Notes: generated from the sequence alone by a model not told the origin. Counted from the stretch's first letter, positions 22,722 through 32,188 are shown. The stretch: DNA of 39,016 bases from Lachnospiraceae bacterium UBA3401 (GCA_002358575.1 DEPD01000173.1:1-39016); one strand, 5' to 3'. Numbers and translations: made by a program.

Positions 22722-23855
22722 CTACTTTGCAAACAATGTCTTTAAGTGCTCTTCGTTAAGCTGTGCGCCAATCACACAGATTTTTCCAGTCACTTCCGCA
22801 GCCCCAGTGCGCACATTGCTCTCCCCTGGAACATAGTCAAAGTTCAGCCATGTGCCATCTCCCGCTGAAACCATTCCCTTTGCTCGAAGAATAGAACCAT
22901 ATTCCTTTTCGTTCTCAAGCTCCTCCAAAATATGCTCAAGCTCAGTTTGTGTGTATGCTGTGGGCGTCTCAAACCCCCAACTTGTGAAAATATCATCTGC
23001 ATGATGGTGATGATGATCATGACAGCCACAAGTGCAGTCTTCTCCATGTTCATGATGATGTTCGTGTTCTTCGTGATCATGTTCGTGATCATGATGCGCA
23101 TGGTTTCTATGGTCGTGATGATGTTCGTGTTCTTCGTGATCATGTTCGTGATCATGATGCGCATGGTCTGCATGGTCGTGATGATGTTCGTGTTCTTCGT
23201 GATCGTGATGCTCCTCATGAAGTTTTGCCACTTCCGCCATAAGCTCCGCCTCTAAATCCTTTGCATTCTCTATTGTTTCGAGAATCTTCTTTCCATCAAG
23301 CGCCTCCCAAGGTGTTGTGATAATTGTCGCTTTGTCATTGTGCGCTCGAATAATCTCCATCGCAGTATTCAGTTTGCTGTCGCTAATATCCGCAGTTCTA
23401 CTAAGTATAATTGTGCCTGCGTGTGCAATCTGATTCAAGAAAAACTCTCCAAAATTTTTCGCATACATCTTGCATTTATTTGCGTCGACAACCACTACTG
23501 CGCTGTTCAACTCCACTTCCGCATCCGTGTCCACATTTTGTACTGCTTTCATAACGTCAGAAAGCTTCCCAACACCAGAAGGCTCGATTAATATCCGCTC
23601 TGGGTGATATGTCTCAATTACTTCTTTTAAAGAGCTGCCAAAATCTCCCACCAGCGAACAGCAAATACATCCTGAATTCATCTCCTTGATTTCAACACCA
23701 GCTTCTTTTAAGAAACCACCGTCAATCCCAATCTCACCAAACTCATTTTCAATCAAAACAACCTTGGACGCATCCAATGCTTCCTTTAAAAGCTTTTTGA
23801 TAAGTGTTGTTTTTCCAGCTCCTAAGAAACCCGAAAAGATATCTATTTTTGTCAT
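22722..23855 (-). CDS. COG0523 CobW-family GTPase with His-rich domain (metallochaperone)
   Basis: The 377-residue protein has Walker A GFLGAGKT (9-16) and the metal-site GCICC (C63, C65, C66). EPSGVGKLSDV follows near residue 91, and the CobW C-terminal domain ends the protein. Between the two domains a His/Asp/Glu-rich segment (213-285) holds over 30 histidines and a CTCGC cluster (274-278), an obvious metal-buffering region. COG0523 members of this kind deliver zinc or other metals using GTP, and zinc is inferred here. The His-rich part comes from a 63-bp tandem repeat. No Zur-like operator was recognised upstream. The partner GTPase gene follows. Confidence 0.88.
   Translation of the reverse strand: MTKIDIFSGFLGAGKTTLIKKLLKEALDASKVVLIENEFGEIGIDGGFLKEAGVEIKEMNSGCICCSLVGDFGSSLKEVIETYHPERILIEPSGVGKLSDVMKAVQNVDTDAEVELNSAVVVVDANKCKMYAKNFGEFFLNQIAHAGTIILSRTADISDSKLNTAMEIIRAHNDKATIITTPWEALDGKKILETIENAKDLEAELMAEVAKLHEEHHDHEEHEHHHDHADHAHHDHEHDHEEHEHHHDHRNHAHHDHEHDHEEHEHHHEHGEDCTCGCHDHHHHHADDIFTSWGFETPTAYTQTELEHILEELENEKEYGSILRAKGMVSAGDGTWLNFDYVPGESNVRTGAAEVTGKICVIGAQLNEEHLKTLFAK
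23050..23208 (-). repeat. 63-bp tandem repeat encoding the His-rich segment
   Basis: Units start at 23050, 23113 and 23176, about 2.5 copies differing at only a few bases. Each encodes 21 residues of the type HDHxxHAHHDHEHDHEEHEHH. The near identity suggests recent expansion and likely length variation among strains. Confidence 0.9.
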
Positions 23856-23947
23856 TTTCTATAACCTCCTCAATCATTTATTATCTCTAATTTTTTATCA
23901 TATCATATATAGATTGATTCTGCTATAATGAACCTATAAAAATTCAA

Positions 23948-24436
23948 TTAAAAATCAGTGTGCCATACAAGATCTGCTGCTGGAATCTCCTCATAATTGT
24001 CTGCACCTTCGCCTCTTCTAAGATATACTTTACGGATACCTGCCTGAATAATCATGCGCGCACATAACGGACAGGGTTTTGCCTTGTGCACTGACAAATC
24101 ACCTGGATTAATTCCCGCCAAATACAAATCCGCCCCTAGCGTCTGTTCCCTAGAACAATTTAGCAATGCGTTTGCCTCCGCATGAACTGCCCGACAAACC
24201 GCATAGCCTTCCCCTTGATGCATATCCATTCGTATGCGCGGACAGTCCCCAATATCACAGCAATTTTCAAATCCTCTAGGGGAACCATTATACCCCGTTG
24301 AAATCACTGCATCATCTTTGACAATAACTGCACCATACTTCCTTTTAATACAAGTACTGCGATATGCAAAATTTTCCGCACAGTTTAGATAGGCATCTAC
24401 TTTTGAGATTCTTTTATTTCCTTCTGGTTTTACCAA
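23948..24436 (-). CDS. Deoxycytidylate (dCMP) deaminase family protein
   Basis: The 162-residue protein has the zinc-dependent deaminase motifs HAE (85-87, in VHAEANALL) and PCPLC (C122, C125). This is the ComEB/dCMP deaminase type that converts dCMP to dUMP for dTTP synthesis. Extra cysteines around 59-65 (CCDIGDC) fit the dCMP-deaminase zinc subsite. The likely start is a TTG at 24436, preceded by AGAGG 9 nt upstream. The gene is 24 nt downstream of the anchored protease gene. ComE-related competence use is possible but not indicated by context. Confidence 0.87.
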   Translation of the reverse strand: MVKPEGNKRISKVDAYLNCAENFAYRSTCIKRKYGAVIVKDDAVISTGYNGSPRGFENCCDIGDCPRIRMDMHQGEGYAVCRAVHAEANALLNCSREQTLGADLYLAGINPGDLSVHKAKPCPLCARMIIQAGIRKVYLRRGEGADNYEEIPAADLVWHTDF

Positions 24437-24460
24437 TGTTTTGTACCTCTGTTATACATT

Positions 24461-25318
24461 TTAGTGTACACTTTGAATCAACATTTCATACTCTGCCGCA
24501 ATTAGCGCTGGCGGAATACTATACGTCACTTCTGCCTCTCTCTGCCCTGCATTCTCTGGCACGTCCCCTCCAGAAATCATGCCCAACAGTCTTCCGCTTT
24601 CCTCAAACACACCGCCGCCAGACATTCCTGCCCTAGAAAAACAATCTGTCTCCAATACCATTGTATTGAACAACGGCACAAATCGAATCCCTCTAACCGT
24701 CCCTAAAGAAAAATCAGCAACCCTTTGACCGGCTGCTGCCCCTGTCTGCAGAATACGCTTTCCTGCCCAATTCTGCGCAAATGTTTCTCTTTTCTCTTCT
24801 GAATCCACCTCGTACAAAACAGGCACCGCTTCATAAATCTCGCGCAAAACACTATTTGATACAGCAGTTTCTGCAATTCTGGCAAATCCTATATCATACT
24901 GCTGAGAATATCCCATAATATCTGCATGAAACGTCTCCCCATTACAAAAAACAATTTCCGCCTTGACATCTTTTCCCAAAAGGTGTTTGTTCGACACAAT
25001 AACAATCTCATCATCAATTTTCCAGATAATACCATTTCCTGTGAAATCCTTCACAACCACTTTGACGACACTCCGCCGCGCTAACTGATAGACTACCTGC
25101 ATAACCATATTTTCTGCCTCCAGTCCATATCCAGATACTGCGTGAAAACTGGCAATATCCGCCGCCCTCTCCGCCGCAGTTTGAGATACACACACTACAA
25201 TCTCGTAACAAAATGGCTTGTATAATAGCGCTGTTATCAGCACGCCTGCCATCATTCCGGCAAACATCTGTATTCTCAGATGTTTGCCGGACATTTTTTT
25301 CTTTCTATCCCTATTCAT
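24461..25318 (-). CDS. Membrane-anchored trypsin-like serine protease
   Basis: The 285-residue protein has a basic start, one membrane segment (about 17-33) and an extracytoplasmic trypsin-like domain. The triad is visible: His112 (SNKHLL), Asp142 (YDIGFARI) and Ser233 (GMSGGGVF). No PDZ domain is present, so it is shorter than HtrA/DegP proteins. The function is inferred as envelope quality control or signalling. It lies 38 nt downstream of the L,D-transpeptidase gene, consistent with an envelope role. Confidence 0.8.
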   Translation of the reverse strand: MNRDRKKKMSGKHLRIQMFAGMMAGVLITALLYKPFCYEIVVCVSQTAAERAADIASFHAVSGYGLEAENMVMQVVYQLARRSVVKVVVKDFTGNGIIWKIDDEIVIVSNKHLLGKDVKAEIVFCNGETFHADIMGYSQQYDIGFARIAETAVSNSVLREIYEAVPVLYEVDSEEKRETFAQNWAGKRILQTGAAAGQRVADFSLGTVRGIRFVPLFNTMVLETDCFSRAGMSGGGVFEESGRLLGMISGGDVPENAGQREAEVTYSIPPALIAAEYEMLIQSVH

Positions 25319-25356
25319 TATGCCAAACCAAAGCTGTCATTATACTTCTGAAACTA

Positions 25357-27117
25357 TTAGGCATCTCCCATAATCTCCTGCGATGTTCCTACTGGATTTT
25401 CTGCCAAATTTTCTGCTGGAATCTCCTGTGGTACTTGAGCCGGATTTTCCACCGGAACCTCCTGTGGTATTTCTACTGGATTTTCCGCTGGAACTTCTTG
25501 CGGTATTGACTCTAAATTTTCTACTGGAATCTCCTGTGGTACTTGAGCCGGATTTTCTGTTGGAACTTCTGGCAAAACTCCTTCGGGCTGCTGAACAGGA
25601 GTTCCATCAGGGTTTAACACCCCTGCTTCAATCAGTATCTGTATCTGCTGTTCTGGAGTCAATTCAGGTGTAATATTTTCTTCTGGAACAGTCACTTCCG
25701 GTTGTTCCTGTTTTCCTTCTGTTCTAGGCACAGAAACTTGACCGCCATAAACAATAACTGGCTCTCCCTGCTCCACATATCCATAGATTACCTCCGCCTT
25801 CTTTGAGGGGAGATTCACACAGCCATGTGAACCATTTGTCAAATAAATATTTGCGCCGAAAGAACTTCTCCAAGACGCATCATGCATTCCCACATTTCCA
25901 TTGAATGGCATCCAGAAACTTACCTTGGAAGCATAATTTGCTCCTCTAAGTGTCGTATTGCGCTCCTTGTATGTAATTCCATAAATCCCCACTGGTGTAT
26001 TGTAACCTCTGCTTACATTTCCAGATACGAAATCGGTTTCTTCCACCAACTGGTCATCTTTATAAACCCATAAATGTTGACTTGTGAGATCAATCTCTAC
26101 ATAGCTATCTCCAATGTCATTCTCTCCATACTGTGCTGCTTGGGCATGATACAATGGTGTTCTCTCCTCACTCTTGCCACTTCTAATTAGCTCAACTAAG
26201 GCTTCGGCTTCCCCTGCGCGATTCATCCACCAACCATATGCACCTTCTGAAATTGTAATTGTCTCCCCACCTGTCGTCTTGAACTCGCGCTTCTTTCCCC
26301 ATGTATCATACTTTTTGGAAAGTGTATTGACATATTCTCTTACCAAATCAGGGTCAATATCCAGTTTCCCTTCATCGGTTACCAGCCAATCCTTGATAAT
26401 ACTTCCATCTAATACTTCTCTATCTTCTCCAAACTTATAAGTAATCTTAACGCCTGTTAATTGATTCAAGGCATCACACTCTTTTTGCAAGGCATGGTCC
26501 TCAGCGACAATTTCTGCATTTGTATAACATTCTTTGGCGTCAAGGTCAACTGAGTCTGCAAGAATTTCTACGGATTCTTTCACTGCATTATAAATCTTCG
26601 TGCGAATTGGCACAGTACCTTTATCTTCTGGGATAATTTGATATCCTTCCTCTGTGTAATCACTTAGATAAGCATTTTGTGGCTGTCTTATATTTTCCTG
26701 CTCAAAAAAGCAGAGTGTGTCAATCTTATTGTCAAAAGCTTCCTCTGAATATGTGACCATTGTGTCAACTGTATACTCACACTTTTTAAAAAGAGAGAAC
26801 GGCCACAAAAAAGCATCCTGTGTCTCAATAATATTTTGAAATTCTTCTCCAAACTCCAGTTTCAATCCAATGTCAGCAGAAGTGATTGTGTCTGTAATAC
26901 CATCTCTGCCATTAATTGTCAGCGTATAATGATTTGATGTGTCCAAGACAAAATTTTGTGCACTGTTGACTGAGCCTGCAGAATAATTTTCTCCATTAAT
27001 AAAGGTATTGAAATAAAAATGTTTGGTGAAAAATAATGCAAGCCCCAGATAAACTAATGTAACAATTGCAGCTACAGCTACCACAACATATAATATTTTC
27101 TTTTTATTTTCTCGCAT
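25357..27117 (-). CDS. L,D-transpeptidase with PG-binding-4-like region and Pro/Glu repeat tail
   Basis: The 586-residue cell-wall protein has a membrane anchor at about 9-30. A region of alternating strands (35-290) resembles the peptidoglycan-binding-4 module. A YkuD-type catalytic domain spans about 338-460, with His412, His431 and Cys433 in SHGCVNLPS. This family forms 3-3 cross-links or attaches other molecules to peptidoglycan. The tail (about 517-582) is a Pro/Glu-rich repeat of 12-residue units (PQEVPAENPVEI-like). The start at 27117 is chosen for AGGAGT 6-7 nt upstream rather than farther upstream frames. It heads a likely operon with the protease and deaminase genes. Confidence 0.9.
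   Translation of the reverse strand: MRENKKKILYVVVAVAAIVTLVYLGLALFFTKHFYFNTFINGENYSAGSVNSAQNFVLDTSNHYTLTINGRDGITDTITSADIGLKLEFGEEFQNIIETQDAFLWPFSLFKKCEYTVDTMVTYSEEAFDNKIDTLCFFEQENIRQPQNAYLSDYTEEGYQIIPEDKGTVPIRTKIYNAVKESVEILADSVDLDAKECYTNAEIVAEDHALQKECDALNQLTGVKITYKFGEDREVLDGSIIKDWLVTDEGKLDIDPDLVREYVNTLSKKYDTWGKKREFKTTGGETITISEGAYGWWMNRAGEAEALVELIRSGKSEERTPLYHAQAAQYGENDIGDSYVEIDLTSQHLWVYKDDQLVEETDFVSGNVSRGYNTPVGIYGITYKERNTTLRGANYASKVSFWMPFNGNVGMHDASWRSSFGANIYLTNGSHGCVNLPSKKAEVIYGYVEQGEPVIVYGGQVSVPRTEGKQEQPEVTVPEENITPELTPEQQIQILIEAGVLNPDGTPVQQPEGVLPEVPTENPAQVPQEIPVENLESIPQEVPAENPVEIPQEVPVENPAQVPQEIPAENLAENPVGTSQEIMGDA
25372..25569 (-). repeat. 36-bp repeats in the transpeptidase tail
   Basis: Near-identical 36-bp units encode 12-residue Pro/Glu/Val/Asn repeats (PQE-V/I-P-V/A-EN) at the C-terminus of the L,D-transpeptidase. 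They form an extended, acidic, probably wall-spanning or surface-exposed tail. Confidence 0.8.
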
Positions 27118-27185
27118 TTCGGTACTCCTAATTAAACTTTTGTTCATTTTTACATTGTTCACTTTTTGTAAATTATTGCTTACAT

Positions 27186-27214
27186 AGTTTAACATAAAAC
27201 TTCCATTCTTCCAA
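27186..27214 (-). promoter_or_regulatory. Possible promoter of the L,D-transpeptidase gene
   Basis: On the minus strand TTGGAA (27214-27209) and TAAACT (27191-27186) are separated by 17 nt. The -10 matches only 4 of 6 consensus positions. Confidence 0.4.
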
Positions 27215-27270
27215 TCCTTTTATTACAACAATACTCTGACAATTCCTGCCAAAGTATAGTGTTCGTTTTT

Positions 27271-27647
27271 AGCAACCGCAGCGATAAGCCGGGTTATGTC
27301 AGTGCTACATCGCAGCACGAATGATCATCTATCTAGGACTGACGTTGCCGTCAGCCTCAAGCGACCTACCTGGAAACAGACCGGGCAAGTCTATTGTTCC
27401 CTGTTTGGTCTTGCTTCGGATGGGGTTTACATGGCTGTGGCTGTTACCAACCACACGGTAGTCTCTTACACTGCCTTTCCACCCTTACCAAAATGGAATA
27501 AAACTCCCATTTTGGCGGTATATTTCTGTTGCACTCGCCTTAGAGTCGCCTCCACCGGACGTTATCCGGCATCCTGCCCTGTGAAGCCCGGACTTTCCTC
27601 ACCTTACCGGAAACCCCGGTAAGCCGCGATCATTTACTGCAGTTGCC
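27271..27647 (-). ncRNA. rnpB: RNase P RNA
   Basis: This is the catalytic RNA of RNase P, which matures tRNA 5' ends. Conserved pieces are seen in order on the minus strand: GAGGAAAGTCCGGGCT near the 5' end, AGAGACTACCGTG, and AACCCGGCTTATCG near the 3' end. The terminal helix P1 closes between GCAACTGCAG (about 27645-27636) and CTGCGGTTGC (27281-27272) with one G-U pair. Its own promoter lies directly upstream. Ends are estimated from P1 and the promoter. Confidence 0.95.
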
Positions 27648-27652
27648 GTATT

Positions 27653-27681
27653 ATTATATAATGCTTCGCTTACTTTTTCAA
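27653..27681 (-). promoter_or_regulatory. Promoter of rnpB
   Basis: On the minus strand TTGAAA (27681-27676) and TATAAT (27658-27653) are separated by exactly 17 nt. Transcription would start at about 27646, matching the start of the P1 helix. Confidence 0.85.
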
Positions 27682-27699
27682 GCATTTATTCTAAATCTA

Positions 27700-29373
27700 T
27701 TAAACCTTAAAACAACTTCCACCGACGAACTCCCGCACAATAGAATTTTTGGGAAGCTCCTCTATTCCTACCCCAAGGAAATAGCTTAAGAATTTCAGCA
27801 GGCGCACCGCCTCAAAATATTCGGGTTCTCCTTTTTCTATACTGTAGAGTAAAGGTTCTGCATATGGCTTTAGCACCGCAAGTTCATAGATAAGCGCAGA
27901 GTTAAACATGGCATCTGCACTCTCCTGAAAAGGAAAGATATTCTCTGTCTCTCCCTTTCGCACAGAAGGCCACATCTGCACTGTGCGTTTGGCTGTGGCG
28001 CCCCGCGTTCTTGCATCCCGCACCAGACGCCGAAGCAATCGTCCATCTGTAGTCGGGATTCGGTTATGTTCATCTATATTTAGTGTAGTAAGTGCGCTAA
28101 TATAAATCTTATATTTGCTATCGGCAGGCAGTGCATAGGACATTTTGTCATTCAACCCATGGATTCCTTCTATAACAAGGATATCATCAGGACCAAGCTG
28201 CTTAAAATTCCCCCTGTACTCACGCTTTCCTGTCACAAAATTAAATGTTGGCAGCTCAACTCGCTCTCCCGCTAACAGCGCGCACATATCATCATTAAAC
28301 TTTTGTGTATCGATTGCTTCAAGACATTCAAAATCATAGTCTCCATTTGGCTGTTTAGGTGTATTCTCCCGGTCTACAAAATAGTCATCTGCGGCAATAG
28401 GATGCGGTGTCAGTCCATGTGTGCGCAACTGCACAGACAATCTGTGGGAAAAGGTTGTTTTCCCTGATGAGGAAGGTCCTGCAATCATCACAAATTTAAT
28501 ACCACCACGTGATACAATTTCCGACGCAATCTCACTGATTCTGCGCTCTTGCAGCGCCTCCTGCACAAGCACTAGCTCATTAAATCTTCCTTTTCGTATC
28601 TCGTCATTGAGGTCACTCACGGTATCAACACCTAGCTTCTCTCCCCAATCTACAGAGATTTCCATAGATTTAAATAATTTAGGAAATGGTTTGAACGCCT
28701 CCAATGTTGTAGGATTACTCCTGTTTGGCAATATCAGTACGATTCCATTTTCATACCTTCGTAAATCAAACCATCGCACATATCCTGTACTCGGCAGCAT
28801 ATACCCATAATAATAATCATAATATCCATCAAGATTATAGACATTGACGCTAGAACTTCCCCTGTAGCGAAACAAACTTACTTTGTCTGACATCTTCTGC
28901 TGCGCAAAAAGAGCATTTGCCTCATCAATTGGCATGGACTTTTTAATAATGCAATAATCCTTATCTATGTACTCCTGCATTTTTGCCTTGATTTTGCCAA
29001 CAATCTCATCTGTGAACGCAAAATCTCCTTTTTTCGCACAGTAATATCCATTTCCAATCGCAAACTCCATCTTAATCTTTTCAATCTTATCTGCCCCAAC
29101 CACATCATTAATGGCTTTCATTAAGATAATGGTCGCTGTTCTGTTATAAGTTTTGTGCCCCGTGTCATCTGCCAGTGTCAAAAACTCTACAGTACAGTCC
29201 TGATCAACCTTTTTGAATAATTCCTTAATCTTTCCATTTCTAACTGCCAGTGCAATCGGATATGAGTAATCTTTTTGATACACACTAGCCACCTCGCCAA
29301 AGGTAATACCCACTGGATACTCTCTGCTCTTTCCATTCACTGTCACTTGAAAGCTCTGTCTACTTCCCTCCAT
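27700..29373 (-). CDS. TGS-domain nucleoside (uridine-like) kinase
   Basis: The 557-residue protein has an N-terminal TGS-like domain (about 5-68) and a segment related to the threonyl-tRNA synthetase second domain (about 70-190). A C-terminal uridine-kinase/phosphoribulokinase-type domain has Walker A GPSSSGKTT at 299-307, followed by HPIAADDYFVDRENTP. Proteins with this layout occur in Firmicutes and are annotated as nucleoside kinases; the substrate is inferred from the Udk domain. It follows the nif3-like gene by 16 nt, at the end of the dgt-dnaG-rpoD cluster. Confidence 0.85.
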   Translation of the reverse strand: MEGSRQSFQVTVNGKSREYPVGITFGEVASVYQKDYSYPIALAVRNGKIKELFKKVDQDCTVEFLTLADDTGHKTYNRTATIILMKAINDVVGADKIEKIKMEFAIGNGYYCAKKGDFAFTDEIVGKIKAKMQEYIDKDYCIIKKSMPIDEANALFAQQKMSDKVSLFRYRGSSSVNVYNLDGYYDYYYGYMLPSTGYVRWFDLRRYENGIVLILPNRSNPTTLEAFKPFPKLFKSMEISVDWGEKLGVDTVSDLNDEIRKGRFNELVLVQEALQERRISEIASEIVSRGGIKFVMIAGPSSSGKTTFSHRLSVQLRTHGLTPHPIAADDYFVDRENTPKQPNGDYDFECLEAIDTQKFNDDMCALLAGERVELPTFNFVTGKREYRGNFKQLGPDDILVIEGIHGLNDKMSYALPADSKYKIYISALTTLNIDEHNRIPTTDGRLLRRLVRDARTRGATAKRTVQMWPSVRKGETENIFPFQESADAMFNSALIYELAVLKPYAEPLLYSIEKGEPEYFEAVRLLKFLSYFLGVGIEELPKNSIVREFVGGSCFKV

Positions 29374-29389
29374 TCATTGTCCTCCTCTC

Positions 29390-30178
29390 CTACACCACCA
29401 CAAAAGGCTCTTTTATCTCTGTCTTATAAATTGTCAATCCAGGCAGTTCTCTTTTGATAAACTCTTCCATATAAGAGACAAACAGTTTTTCAATACCATA
29501 GTGCCCTGCATCAATCACATTGATACCTTGCGCCACCGCATCGATTCCTTCATGATGATCAATATCGCCGGTTATCATCACATCCACACTTGCATTTATC
29601 GCATCCTTAATATAAGCACCCCCAGAGCCAGGCATCACTGCGACCTTTTTGGCAATATCACCCAAATCCCCAAAAACTCTGACATTCGGCACATGGAACT
29701 TCTGCTTGACAAACTCTGCGAGATCTGCCACGCTCATGCGCGCTTTAAGACATCCTGCTCTGCCGCAGCCTTCCTTAGAAATATCATCCTCATAAGTGAC
29801 ATTCAACACTTGTCTCTCCTGCAAAAGCAACTCATCTGCCGCTGCATCCGCCATGCCCATCACATCAAAATTGGTGTGCATTGCAAAATAACTGATATCA
29901 TTCCGAATTAGTTTATAAACGCGTCGGCCAATAAAATCATCTGTAGTAATTCTGCTCATCTTTCTAAAGATGAGTGGATGATGTGTGAGCAACATATCCG
30001 CTCCAAGGGAAACTGCTTCCTCAATCACATCATCTGTCGCATCCAATGCAATATAAATCGTTTTGACTTCCTTATCACGTCTGCCCACCAGCAGACCAAT
30101 ATTATCCCACTCCTCCGCGTAGGAGGCTGGGGAATGTAGTTCTAATTGTTCTATAATTTCAAAACATTTCATAGCCAT
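29390..30178 (-). CDS. Nif3-like dinuclear metal centre protein (YqfO/DUF34)
   Basis: The 262-residue protein has the NIF3 metal-ligand motifs LTHHPLIFRKM (near residue 65), HTNFD near 98, and C-terminal DAGHYGIEKLF. The length is the short form, without the inserted PII-like domain of B. subtilis YqfO. Biochemical function is unsettled; a GTP-cyclohydrolase I type 2 label is sometimes attached. It is commonly linked to trmK and rpoD, as here: it follows trmK by 21 nt. Confidence 0.92.
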   Translation of the reverse strand: MAMKCFEIIEQLELHSPASYAEEWDNIGLLVGRRDKEVKTIYIALDATDDVIEEAVSLGADMLLTHHPLIFRKMSRITTDDFIGRRVYKLIRNDISYFAMHTNFDVMGMADAAADELLLQERQVLNVTYEDDISKEGCGRAGCLKARMSVADLAEFVKQKFHVPNVRVFGDLGDIAKKVAVMPGSGGAYIKDAINASVDVMITGDIDHHEGIDAVAQGINVIDAGHYGIEKLFVSYMEEFIKRELPGLTIYKTEIKEPFVVV

Positions 30179-30199
30179 TTCTCCATGATAAATTGGATA

Positions 30200-31027
30200 T
30201 TATTTAAAATAGCAATACAGGCAGAATACAATATCACTCAGTTTCTCATCAAGCTCTGCCACACGCGACTGTTGTCTGTCCGTCGTCTGTTCTTGGCGCA
30301 ACAGATTTTCTCGAAGGTTCTCCAAATTTCCCTTCTGCCACAATAGATATCTTTTTAATATCGGATGCGCCATTGTCAACAGACATGGACCATATGTATC
30401 CTGAACTCTTGTAAGCCGCTGTACTTCCTCTCTTGATATCTCAGATATTGTAAATGGTTGCCGGTAAGCTGGAATCCCATTTCTGTGCACGCCGCTCTTT
30501 TTGCATTTCTGTTCCAAATGTCCACCAATCTGCCACTCAAGCCTGCCAAATGCTCCGGGCAGCGCACGCATCATCGGATAATATTTTCCATCTTCATAGA
30601 CCAAATCTTCCTTGTCAATTAAATAGCCTTTTTTTCGCAGATAACTACGCACCTCAGCCAATTCCGACTGGGGTTGTAATATCACCTGTTTCATGCCGCT
30701 AACCAACTCTTTTCCCTGTTCAAGTATAGAGAGGACCAGCCTGCCGCCCATACCAGCACAGATGATTCCCTCCGCCTCGCCCATCTGCAATGCACTGACA
30801 CCATCGGAAAGCCGGGTCTCTATATAATCCTGCATATCGTACTCAACAATATTCTGTTTTGCCCTGTCCAAAGGTCCGCTGTTAATATCCATTGCAATCA
30901 CATGTCTGCAAACGTTGCTTCTGACAAGCTCCATTGCAATATAACCGTGATCGCAGCCGACATCAGCGATACTCTTACAGGGCTGCACAAGCTCAGCCAC
31001 AGCCCTCATTCTATCCGATAACAGCAT
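30200..31027 (-). CDS. trmK: tRNA (adenine22-N1)-methyltransferase TrmK
   Basis: The 275-residue SAM-dependent enzyme modifies A22 of tRNA. The SAM motif VGCDHGYIAMEL (about 23-34) and GMGGRL (near 91-96) match TrmK, and the C-terminal part (about 200-275) is a coiled-coil extension. It is 10 nt downstream of rpoD and upstream of the nif3-like gene, the usual Firmicutes arrangement. Confidence 0.93.
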   Translation of the reverse strand: MLLSDRMRAVAELVQPCKSIADVGCDHGYIAMELVRSNVCRHVIAMDINSGPLDRAKQNIVEYDMQDYIETRLSDGVSALQMGEAEGIICAGMGGRLVLSILEQGKELVSGMKQVILQPQSELAEVRSYLRKKGYLIDKEDLVYEDGKYYPMMRALPGAFGRLEWQIGGHLEQKCKKSGVHRNGIPAYRQPFTISEISREEVQRLTRVQDTYGPCLLTMAHPILKRYLLWQKGNLENLRENLLRQEQTTDRQQSRVAELDEKLSDIVFCLYCYFK

Positions 31028-31037
31028 CTATAATCTC

Positions 31038-32162
31038 CTAATCCAAAAAATCCTTAAGTTTGCGGCTTCTTGAAGGATGACGTAATTTTCTGAGTGCCTT
31101 TGCCTCAATCTGCCTGATACGCTCTCTGGTGACATTGAACTCTTTACCGACTTCCTCAAGTGTGCGTGCTCTTCCGTCATCCAGCCCAAAGCGAAGTCTA
31201 AGAACCTTCTGTTCTCTGTCTGTTAACGTGTCAAGCACTTCGACCAACTGCTCCTTCAATAACGTAAATGCAGCGGCATCCGCCGGAACAGGAACATTAT
31301 CATCCTGGATAAAATCCCCCAGATGACTGTCTTCCTCCTCGCCTATTGGCGTCTCCAAAGAGACTGGCTCCTGAGAAATTTTTAGGATTTCACGCACGCG
31401 CTCCTCTGGCATATTCATTTCCTTTGCAATCTCCTCTGGGGTCGGTTCCCGTCCAAGCTCCTGAAGCAATTGTCTACTCACACGAATCAGTTTATTAATT
31501 GTCTCAACCATATGAACAGGGATTCGGATTGTTCTTGCCTGATCTGCAATTGCCCTCGTGATTGCCTGACGTATCCACCAAGTCGCATACGTAGAAAATT
31601 TGTAGCCTTTTCTGTAATCAAATTTCTCTACTGCCTTAATTAGTCCTAGATTTCCCTCCTGAATCAAATCTAAGAACAGCATACCACGTCCGACATACCG
31701 TTTGGCAATGCTCACCACCAGACGAAGATTGGCCTCAGCAAGCCGCTTTTTTGCCTCCTCATCACCAAGTTCCATCTTCTTTGCAAGCTCAATCTCCTCA
31801 TCTGCACTCAAAAGCGGCACCTTTCCAATCTCCTTGAGGTACATTCTGACAGGATCCTCTATTCCAACACCATCCGGCACAGTGAGATCGATATTTTCCA
31901 TATCCATCTCTTCGTCGTCCACCAAAAGCAGATCATCATCTGGCAAATCATCGTCATCATCCGTAATGCGCAGAACATCGACATTGTTCTGTTCAAGAAG
32001 CTCCAAGATTCGCTCAAACTGCTCCTCCTCAAGCGGCATATCCTTAAAAAAATCGTTAATTTCCTGGTATTCCAGCACGTTTTTCTTTTTCTTTGCAACC
32101 GCCAGCAGCTCCTTTAATTTCGCATCAAATTTTGCTTGTGTGTTTTCATCCATTCTGGTCAA
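31038..32162 (-). CDS. rpoD: Primary sigma factor RpoD (SigA)
   Basis: The 374-residue protein is the housekeeping sigma factor. A short region 1.1 and a highly acidic segment (DDDDDLPDDD, around residues 70-85) precede region 1.2 (DPVRMYLKEIG). Region 2 includes RYVGRGMLFLDLIQEGN and KFSTYATWWIRQAITRAI. Regions 3 and 4 have GREPTPEEIAKEM and EEVGKEFNVTRERIRQIEAKAL. It lies between dnaG and trmK in the conserved macromolecular-synthesis cluster. Confidence 0.97.
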   Translation of the reverse strand: MTRMDENTQAKFDAKLKELLAVAKKKKNVLEYQEINDFFKDMPLEEEQFERILELLEQNNVDVLRITDDDDDLPDDDLLLVDDEEMDMENIDLTVPDGVGIEDPVRMYLKEIGKVPLLSADEEIELAKKMELGDEEAKKRLAEANLRLVVSIAKRYVGRGMLFLDLIQEGNLGLIKAVEKFDYRKGYKFSTYATWWIRQAITRAIADQARTIRIPVHMVETINKLIRVSRQLLQELGREPTPEEIAKEMNMPEERVREILKISQEPVSLETPIGEEEDSHLGDFIQDDNVPVPADAAAFTLLKEQLVEVLDTLTDREQKVLRLRFGLDDGRARTLEEVGKEFNVTRERIRQIEAKALRKLRHPSRSRKLKDFLD

Positions 32163-32188
32163 TCCTCCATACCATATTATTTTTATCC

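Noticed and set aside
23050..23208. CRISPR-like repeats
   Set aside because: The units are contiguous 63-bp in-frame repeats without spacers that encode a His-rich protein segment.
23856..23947. Zur-type operator upstream of the CobW genes
   Set aside because: The region is A/T-rich, but no clear palindromic Zur box was found.
27296..27622. Plus-strand 108-codon frame
   Set aside because: It is antisense to the RNase P RNA and has no coding signature.
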